DNA from: Pseudomonas floridensis
GTDB taxonomy: Bacteria > Pseudomonadota > Gammaproteobacteria > Pseudomonadales > Pseudomonadaceae
DNA length: 64,000 nucleotides
NCBI RefSeq assembly: GCF_002087235.1
Contig: NZ_MUIO01000076.1
Location: 1 to 64,000, forward strand
Direction of reading: 5' to 3'
The notes below the pieces were generated by a model. The model was not told the origin of the DNA. It saw only the letters and a program-made list of their open reading frames with translations, and searched no databases. The number at the start of each line of letters is the position of its first letter. Within the stretch, counting starts at the first letter, position 1. Positions 60,709-64,000 of this stretch are shown piece by piece. The translations under genes and the position numbers were made by a program.

Positions 60709-61605
60709 CTAACCACGCGGATGATGCCTGGCATGCAGTTCCTGCAACCGTGCACGTGCGACGTGGGTGTAGATCTGCGTTGTCGACAGGTCGCTGTGCC
60801 CCAACAGCATCTGTACCACACGAAGGTCGGCACCGTGGTTGAGCAGATGGGTGGCGAAGGCATGACGCAGGGTGTGTGGTGACAGTGATTTATCAATGCC
60901 GGCGACAACCGCCTGATGTTTGATTCGATGCCAGAAGGTCTGGCGGGTCATCTGGTCGCCGCGCTGGCTGGGGAACAGCACGTCGCTGGGCCGACCACCC
61001 AGCAACTCATCGCGGGCCCCGCGCATGTAGCGCTCGACCCAGACAATGGCTTCCTCACCCATGGGCACCAGACGCTCCTTGCTGCCCTTGCCCATCACCC
61101 GTATTACGCCCTGCCGCAGATTGACCTGCTCCAGGGTCAGGCTGATGAGTTCGGTTACCCGCAGACCGCAGGCATATAGCACTTCGAGCATCGCACGATC
61201 ACGCTCGCCGATGGGTTCACTCAAGTCAGGCGCGGCGAGCAGTGCTTCGACATCGGCTTCGGACAGTGACTTGGGCAACGGCTTGCCCAACTGAGGCATG
61301 TCGATTTGCAGGGTAGGATCGACCGCGATCAGTTTTTCACGCAGCAGATAACGATAAAAACCACGCGCCCCGGACAGGAAGCGAGCGGTGGAGCGCGGCT
61401 TGTAGGCCTGATCCACTCGCCAGGCCAGATGATCGAGAATCGCCTCGCGCCCGGCGCTGGGCAGGTCGACACCGCGCTCCTGAAGCCAGCCGTGAAACAA
61501 GGCCAGATCGCTGCGATAGGCATCGCGCGTGTTATCGGACAGGCCTTTTTCCAGCCAGAGTGCATCGAGAAACTGGTCGATCAACGGGTGGTCTAGGGCA
61601 GGCAT
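60709..61605 (-). CDS. xerD: Tyrosine recombinase XerD
   Basis: A 298-residue site-specific recombinase that resolves chromosome dimers at dif with XerC. The N-terminal SAM-like core-binding domain (DQFLDALWLEKGLSDNTRDAY) is followed by the catalytic domain with Arg in CGLRVTEL, Lys in GKGSKER, His/Arg in HTLRHAFATHLL, His in LLGHSDLST and the nucleophile Tyr in TQIYTHV. The ATG at 61605 gives the usual 298 residues. An insert of unknown genes separates it from dsbC. Confidence 0.97.
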   Translation of the reverse strand: MPALDHPLIDQFLDALWLEKGLSDNTRDAYRSDLALFHGWLQERGVDLPSAGREAILDHLAWRVDQAYKPRSTARFLSGARGFYRYLLREKLIAVDPTLQIDMPQLGKPLPKSLSEADVEALLAAPDLSEPIGERDRAMLEVLYACGLRVTELISLTLEQVNLRQGVIRVMGKGSKERLVPMGEEAIVWVERYMRGARDELLGGRPSDVLFPSQRGDQMTRQTFWHRIKHQAVVAGIDKSLSPHTLRHAFATHLLNHGADLRVVQMLLGHSDLSTTQIYTHVARARLQELHARHHPRG

Positions 61606-61659
61606 GGTCTCTCGGGCTTGTGCGGACACTGGAAAATGAATCATTAAACACCAGACAAC

Positions 61660-61687
61660 AAAAAAGCAGCCCGAAGGCTGCTTTTTT
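61660..61687. terminator. Rho-independent terminator of the rpsP-rplS operon
   Basis: AAAAAAGCAGCC (61660-61671), a CGAA loop and GGCTGCTTTTTT (61676-61687) form a perfect 12-bp stem with T-runs on both strands. It lies just past the rplS stop on the minus strand. Confidence 0.92.
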
Positions 61688-61705
61688 ATGCATCGAGAAA
61701 CTGTA

Positions 61706-62056
61706 TCAGGACAGTTTTTCTTTGATGCGAGCTGCTTTACCGGACAGGTCACGCAGGTAGTACAGCTTGGCCTTGCGGACGTCACCACGACGCTTCACAG
61801 CCATGCTGTCGATTTGCGGGCTGTAGGTCTGGAAAGTACGCTCAACGCCAACACCGTTGGAGATTTTACGAACAGTGAAAGCACTGTTCACACCACGGTT
61901 ACGCTTGGCAATTACAACGCCTTCAAAGGCCTGCAGACGAGCGCGGTCGCCTTCCTTCACTTTCACCTGAACGACAATGGTGTCGCCCGGGGCAAAGGTA
62001 GGGATCTCTTTGGTCATCTGCTCTGCTTCGAGGGCAAGAATGATTTTGTTAGTCAT
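61706..62056 (-). CDS. rplS: 50S ribosomal protein L19
   Basis: A 116-residue ribosomal protein at the 30S-50S interface. It shows the family pattern FAPGDTIVVQVKVKEGDR, FEGVVIAKRNRGVNSAFTVRKIS and VERTFQTYSPQIDSM. It is the last gene of rpsP-rimM-trmD-rplS, 44 bases behind trmD, and is followed by a strong terminator. Confidence 0.98.
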   Translation of the reverse strand: MTNKIILALEAEQMTKEIPTFAPGDTIVVQVKVKEGDRARLQAFEGVVIAKRNRGVNSAFTVRKISNGVGVERTFQTYSPQIDSMAVKRRGDVRKAKLYYLRDLSGKAARIKEKLS

Positions 62057-62100
62057 GCTGGTGCTCCTAAGGTAATCCGTCTGGATCGACCATCGATACG

Positions 62101-62853
62101 TTAACTATCGTCCCGCTCGCGGATGTATTCCGCCAGCAGCTTCTTCTCTTCTCCAGAAAGCGAGCGGCTTTCCAGAAGATCAGCGCGTCGTTCATAGGTC
62201 CGCCCAAGGGACTGCTGTAAACGCCAACGCCGGATGTGCGCGTGATTGCCACTTAGCAACACGTCGGGAACACGCTGATCCGCATACACCTCAGGTCGGG
62301 TGTAATGCGGGCAATCCAGCAGACCGTCCGTGAAGGAATCTTCCTCCGCGGAGTCCACATGCCCTAAAGCTCCAGGCAGCAGTCGCGTAACCGCGTCAAT
62401 CAGGACCATCGCCGGTAGCTCGCCACCGGAAAGAACATAGTCACCAATCGACCACTCTTCATCGACATGAGCCTCAATAAAGCGCTCGTCAATGCCTTCA
62501 TAACGACCGGCGATGAGGATAATCGCTTCCTCCTGCGCCAGTTCGCGCACCGCAGACTGATCCATCTTGCGGCCTTGTGGCGACAGGTAAATTACCTTCG
62601 CCGCTTCCCCTGCCGCCTGCCTGGCCTGAACCAGAGCATCTTCCAGGGGCTCGATCTTCATCACCATGCCCGGACCACCGCCAAACGGGCGATCATCCAC
62701 AGTGTGATGACGATCGGTGGTGTAATCCCGCGGATTCCAACAGGTCAGCTGCAACAGCCCCTGCTTCACCGCACGGCTGGTAATGCCGTATTCGCTGATG
62801 GCGGAAAACATCTCGGGAAACAGACTGATGACTTCTATGCGCAGGCTAGCCAT
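62101..62853 (-). CDS. trmD: tRNA (guanine37-N1)-methyltransferase TrmD
   Basis: A 250-residue SPOUT methyltransferase adding m1G37 to tRNAs reading CNN codons, preventing frameshifts. It begins MASLRIEVISLFPEMF. The knot region carries ILIAGRYEGIDERF and SIGDYVLSGGELPAMV, and the HTVDDRPFGGGPGMVM loop is complete. The ATG at 62853 lies 5 bases after the rimM stop. Confidence 0.97.
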   Translation of the reverse strand: MASLRIEVISLFPEMFSAISEYGITSRAVKQGLLQLTCWNPRDYTTDRHHTVDDRPFGGGPGMVMKIEPLEDALVQARQAAGEAAKVIYLSPQGRKMDQSAVRELAQEEAIILIAGRYEGIDERFIEAHVDEEWSIGDYVLSGGELPAMVLIDAVTRLLPGALGHVDSAEEDSFTDGLLDCPHYTRPEVYADQRVPDVLLSGNHAHIRRWRLQQSLGRTYERRADLLESRSLSGEEKKLLAEYIRERDDS

Positions 62854-62858
62854 GGCAT

Positions 62859-63398
62859 TCAGAAGTCCGCATCCCAATCCACCCTCATCTCGCCAGCATC
62901 CAGGTCGACTGCCAACACGCATTGCTCCGTATAGGGCAACAGGCGTTCGCGATCATCCAGGCTACCCGCGCAGGGCTTTACAACCATTACATCGTTCGAA
63001 CCGGTTTCGAGCAGGTGATCGATCTTTCCGAGCAATTGCCCGAGTTGGTCGATGACCTTGAGGCCTTCAAGCTGGTACCAGTAGTACTCGCCATCGTCCA
63101 GATCAGGGAACAGGTTACGCGGCACACAGATTTCGTAACCGGACAGAAGACGGGCTTCTTCGCGATCATCGAGACCTTTGAGCTTTGCGACCAGGAACTT
63201 GCTCTGCAAGCGTCCACTGACCAGCTCAACCTGCTTCTCAACGCTGCCTTCGCGCCGAAGCGTCCAGGTTTTGTAGTCCAACAGGTTTCCAATCGGATCA
63301 GTAAAGGAAAAAACCTTCACTTCGCCGCGAACGCCATGAACTGAATAAATCTTGCCAATGACGATCAGATCGTCGGCAGGTGCAGGCGTCGCGTTCAT
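62859..63398 (-). CDS. rimM: Ribosome maturation factor RimM
   Basis: A 179-residue factor for 30S assembly that binds S19. The N-terminal RimM domain (IVIGKIYSVHGVRGEVKVFSF) and the PRC-barrel part (DGEYYWYQLEGLKVID and VMVVKP) are clear. The ATG at 63398 is 4 bases after the rpsP stop; a longer frame upstream is in rpsP and is ignored. Confidence 0.97.
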   Translation of the reverse strand: MNATPAPADDLIVIGKIYSVHGVRGEVKVFSFTDPIGNLLDYKTWTLRREGSVEKQVELVSGRLQSKFLVAKLKGLDDREEARLLSGYEICVPRNLFPDLDDGEYYWYQLEGLKVIDQLGQLLGKIDHLLETGSNDVMVVKPCAGSLDDRERLLPYTEQCVLAVDLDAGEMRVDWDADF

Positions 63399-63402
63399 AG
63401 AC

Positions 63403-63660
63403 TCAGGCCGCGGCCTTTGCCTTGTTGTGCTCTTTGAGCAGCTGTGCAACGCGCTCGGAAGTTTGTGCACCTACGCTCAACCAGTAGTTGACGCGTTCTT
63501 CGTTAACGGACAAACGGATTTCCTGACCACGGGCAACCGGGTTAAAGAAACCTACTTGTTCCTTGTGGGAACCGTCACGAGCGTTGCGGCTGTCGGTTAC
63601 GGTCAAGTGGTAAAACGGGCGCTTTTTGGAGCCGCCAAGGGCAAGACGGATGGTTAGCAT
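63403..63660 (-). CDS. rpsP: 30S ribosomal protein S16
   Basis: An 85-residue ribosomal protein with the family pattern MLTIRLALGGSKKRPFYHLT, then ARDGSHKEQVGFFNP and VNYWLSVGAQTSERV. AGGA precedes the ATG at 63660. First gene of its operon, behind a recognisable promoter. Confidence 0.98.
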   Translation of the reverse strand: MLTIRLALGGSKKRPFYHLTVTDSRNARDGSHKEQVGFFNPVARGQEIRLSVNEERVNYWLSVGAQTSERVAQLLKEHNKAKAAA

Positions 63661-63732
63661 TGAACATCGTTCCTGTAGTCGGTGCTGCAAATCTAAGATG
63701 CACAGCGGGCATAGGTGCCCGAAAGGCCGCAT

Positions 63733-63760
63733 ATTCTAAGGAATATCCCGACTTTTGCAA
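63733..63760 (-). promoter_or_regulatory. Sigma-70 promoter of the rpsP operon
   Basis: On the minus strand TTGCAA (63760-63755), a 16-base spacer and TAGAAT (63738-63733) lie about 75 bases before the rpsP start; shifting the -35 by one base gives the ideal 17-base spacing. The region is AT-rich. Confidence 0.55.
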
Positions 63761-63832
63761 ATGTCTTTTTCCGGCGCCTATCGGCGTGCCGTCCAGATTT
63801 GCCAGAGCGCTGCCGGTATGACAGCGGATAGA

Positions 63833-63851
63833 AGCCCGCAAACTGCGGGCT
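63833..63851 (-). terminator. Hairpin downstream of ffh
   Basis: AGCCCGCA (63833-63840), loop AAC and TGCGGGCT (63844-63851) form a perfect 8-bp stem about 55 bases beyond the ffh stop. A second short stem (TGGGGG/CCCCCA, 63855-63870) lies between. The T-run is weak. Confidence 0.5.
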
Positions 63852-63907
63852 GAGTGGGGGTTGCCCCCCATGCGGGACGCGCGCAAGACAATCCGCGCGC
63901 GACACAA

Positions 63908-64000
63908 TCACATCTTTGGCATGCCGCCGCCGGGGAACATTCCACCCATGCCGCGCATCATTTTGGCCATTCCGCCCTTGGCGGAGAATTTCTTCATCAT
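63908..64000 (-). CDS. ffh: Signal recognition particle protein Ffh (3' end only)
   Basis: Only the last 30 codons are in the window. The tail is Met- and Gly-rich (MARGMGG-like, ending GGGMPKM), as in the C-terminus of the Ffh M domain that binds signal peptides and 4.5S RNA. The position beside rpsP-rimM-trmD-rplS fits ffh in pseudomonads. Confidence 0.9.
   Translation of the reverse strand: MMKKFSAKGGMAKMMRGMGGMFPGGGMPKM

Noticed and set aside
60709..61605. XerD as integrase of the neighbouring low-GC insert
   Set aside because: It is a standard 298-residue chromosomal XerD in its usual place next to rplS, with no flanking direct repeats seen.
1..64000. CRISPR arrays, tRNA or rRNA genes, insertion sequences, prophage genes
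   Set aside because: No regularly spaced repeats, cloverleaf-like segments, transposase or integrase motifs (other than the housekeeping XerD) were recognised by reading both strands; a tRNAscan and ISfinder run would be decisive.

Overview
The window is about 60% GC and nearly fully coding, with gene content and order typical of the genus Pseudomonas. The markers are hom-thrC beside dsbC and xerD, rpsP-rimM-trmD-rplS followed by ffh, lysS-prfB next to a complete wspA-B-C-D-E-F-R cluster, and ppc-adk-tsaB. The large LRR/NEL-type protein beside wsp and the close resemblance to plant-associated pseudomonads suggest the P. syringae group. The species assignment is inference from gene content, not a database match.

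Layout. 1-3.5 kb: 3' part of plsB, a small YbaY/YscW-like protein and a DUF4197 protein. 3.6-8.6 kb: a MexJK-like RND efflux pair with a divergent TetR repressor and a visible operator-like inverted repeat. 8.6-14.5 kb: rsmJ, a repeat-bearing hypothetical, an extensin-like protein, a PEP-mutase-family protein, DUF72, tsaB and adk. 14.7-23 kb: ppc, two neighbouring envelope lipoproteins (DUF4398 and OmpA-like) behind a possible AlgU-type promoter, a lipoprotein alpha/beta hydrolase, a QEGLA-type putative metallopeptidase and a TetR regulator. 23-26 kb: lysS and prfB, the latter with an intact programmed +1 frameshift. 26-34.6 kb: the seven-gene Wsp chemosensory system ending in the diguanylate cyclase WspR. 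34.9-40.9 kb: a 1984-residue protein with duplicated leucine-rich repeat modules and a C-terminal NEL-type E3 ubiquitin ligase domain. 40.9-49.2 kb: a DUF533 protein, a hybrid PAS histidine kinase, an old-yellow-enzyme oxidoreductase, recJ, yaeQ, a periplasmic binding protein and DUF3509. 49.4-55.1 kb: a Roc/Bvg-like phosphorelay (NarL-type regulator, REC-EAL protein, unorthodox sensor kinase). 55.2-59 kb: thrC, hom, dsbC. 59.1-60.7 kb: a lower-GC insert of related unknown genes and a gene remnant. 60.7-64 kb: xerD, rplS-trmD-rimM-rpsP and the 3' end of ffh.

How it works together. Two separate systems predicted to set cyclic-di-GMP in opposite directions lie within 30 kb: Wsp (surface-sensing receptor to the GGDEF cyclase WspR) and Roc-like (periplasmic sensing to an EAL phosphodiesterase-like protein plus a DNA-binding regulator). 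A likely host-directed ubiquitin ligase is transcribed divergently from wspA. The rest is housekeeping: tRNA modification, translation, threonine synthesis, anaplerosis, phospholipid synthesis and periplasmic disulfide isomerisation. No tRNA, rRNA, CRISPR array, intact insertion sequence or prophage was recognised.
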